From positions 25,322 to 89,321 of the forward strand of contig NZ_JAJFUC010000009.1 of the NCBI RefSeq assembly GCF_021372645.1: a stretch of DNA of 64,000 nucleotides, in the 5' to 3' direction. The stretch's first letter is position 1. Each line of letters opens with the position of its first letter. Shown here one piece after another: positions 63,210-64,000 of this stretch. The notes below the pieces were generated by a model. That model saw nothing but the letters and a program-made list of their open reading frames with translations, did not search any database and was not told the origin of the DNA. Source of the DNA: Clostridium sp. Lineage in GTDB: Bacteria; Bacillota; Clostridia; Clostridiales; Clostridiaceae. A program made the position numbers and the translations under genes.

Positions 63210-64000
63210 ATGGAATATATAAATGATATTAACATAAATGAAGCGGTTATCCACATATTAGACAGCAATGGGGAAGAACCTGTGCTTAATGAATACAGTT
63301 TGGAATTAGACGAGGATATATATAAATTTTTATATAGGCATATAGAAAAATGCTTAAAGGATGATGAACTTAAATATGCACGATTTAATCCTGAGAGAAA
63401 TATAGTTAAAGAAGTTGTACAAGACTATTTAAATGGAATAGACAGTGATTTAATTAATTTATCTAAGGAGCTTGCTAGGCAACTATTCATAATAATGAAG
63501 GGTAATGTAAATATTCCAGCAGGGGATCTAATAATAGTATCAATAATCACAGATCAAGGGCCTATGATAGGAATACTTAAAATGGATTATGTTAAGAATT
63601 TCACTCATGAGATTCAATTTGTGGATGAAAAAATTGGAATAGGAATAGTACCGCAAATAGCGGGTCTTCCAGGTAGTGGTCAAAAGATACAAAAGGCTGC
63701 ATTTATTAAGCCAATCAGGGAAGATGAGAATTATAACTTAATGATATTAGACAAGCAAAAAAGTAGTAAAGAAGATGAATATGGAGCAAATTATTTTATA
63801 AATACATTCTTAGGTGCAAGTATTATAACAAATGAAAGAGATATGACAAAAACTTTTGTAAAAGCAGCAGAGAATTGGACTAGAAAAAATATTACTGAAG
63901 ATGCAGGAAAAGCAGAAGAAATTAGAACCGCTATTAAAACTAAATTAAAAGAAGAAGATACTATAAATATAGATTCATTCTCAGAAGAGTTATTCAATGA
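63210..64000 (+). CDS. Nucleoid-associated protein, NdpA/YejK family (partial, runs off the window)
   Basis: An ATG at 63210 with GGATGGTG upstream opens a frame without stop through the window end, at least 263 residues. It begins MEYINDININEAVIHILDSN and shows the NdpA-type pattern HILDSNGEEPVLNEYSLEL, IIVSIITDQGPMIGILKMDY and GIGIVPQIAGLPGSGQKIQKAAFI. The last is a block found near the middle of clostridial nucleoid-associated proteins of about 340 residues. It binds DNA or sits on the nucleoid; its precise role is unclear. Confidence 0.8.
   Translation, partial: MEYINDININEAVIHILDSNGEEPVLNEYSLELDEDIYKFLYRHIEKCLKDDELKYARFNPERNIVKEVVQDYLNGIDSDLINLSKELARQLFIIMKGNVNIPAGDLIIVSIITDQGPMIGILKMDYVKNFTHEIQFVDEKIGIGIVPQIAGLPGSGQKIQKAAFIKPIREDENYNLMILDKQKSSKEDEYGANYFINTFLGASIITNERDMTKTFVKAAENWTRKNITEDAGKAEEIRTAIKTKLKEEDTINIDSFSEELFN

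Noticed and set aside
1-64000. CRISPR arrays, rRNA genes, prophage or conjugative modules
   Set aside because: No regular direct repeats with unique spacers, no rRNA-like segments and no phage or integrase genes were seen.

Overview
The window is low-GC, AT-rich DNA with AGGAGG-type ribosome binding sites, AGA-dominated arginine codons, a Leu T-box leader, class III fructose-1,6-bisphosphatase and anaerobic cofactor chemistry. All of this fits a Clostridium sensu stricto (C. beijerinckii/C. butyricum-like) chromosome; the species is inferred, not proven.

Region 1 (1-15590) is a selenium-dependent molybdenum hydroxylase and nitrogen-heterocycle catabolism locus. It holds the tail of a D-aminoacylase-type amidohydrolase, a MocA-type cytidylyltransferase, a dihydropyrimidinase/hydantoinase, an SsnA-type aminohydrolase and a PreA-like flavin/Fe-S dehydrogenase. 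It also holds a three-subunit xanthine dehydrogenase-type hydroxylase (Mo, 2Fe-2S and FAD subunits), a second hydroxylase with its 2Fe-2S and Mo domains fused, the Se-maturation genes yqeB, yedF and selD, a molybdopterin-binding protein, a decayed mogA/moaB and a RidA deaminase. Together these suggest anaerobic purine or related heterocycle breakdown with a Se-containing Mo cofactor. The fused hydroxylase has foreign-looking codon usage and is followed by a relic of a second D-aminoacylase gene.

Region 2 (15705-17150) has a convergent nitronate monooxygenase-like gene, tRNA-Trp(CCA) and a transposase relic.

Region 3 (17540-31507) is a cell-surface polysaccharide locus: two GT2 and two GT4 glycosyltransferases, LicD, an EpsC/CapD-like nucleotide-sugar dehydratase, an O-antigen ligase/polymerase, WecB, an initiating sugar transferase, a Gfo/Idh/MocA oxidoreductase and GalU. 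A compact, GC-richer leader (about 20544-20749) just upstream of the epsC-like gene looks like a structured regulatory RNA.

Region 4 (31562-51960) is housekeeping and signalling: a GGDEF protein, an AlbA_2/Schlafen-type protein, TyrS, a FliK-like and FlhB-C-like pair, a metallophosphoesterase, a DUF2225 protein, a small (p)ppGpp synthetase, a HesB-like protein, LeuS with its T-box, cardiolipin synthase, an MFS transporter and a DUF2334 lipoprotein, with several small or unknown genes.

Region 5 (52084-60520) is a nine-gene aromatic amino acid operon (aroB-aroA-aroC-pheA-aroE-aroK-aroQ-aroF-tyrA). It carries the shikimate pathway from DAHP to chorismate and on to prephenate, phenylpyruvate and 4-hydroxyphenylpyruvate. 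The window ends with class III fbp (minus strand) and the start of a nucleoid-associated protein gene.

Scattered between genes are at least four families of short palindromic or inverted-repeat elements, recognisable by comparing intergenic spacers with one another.
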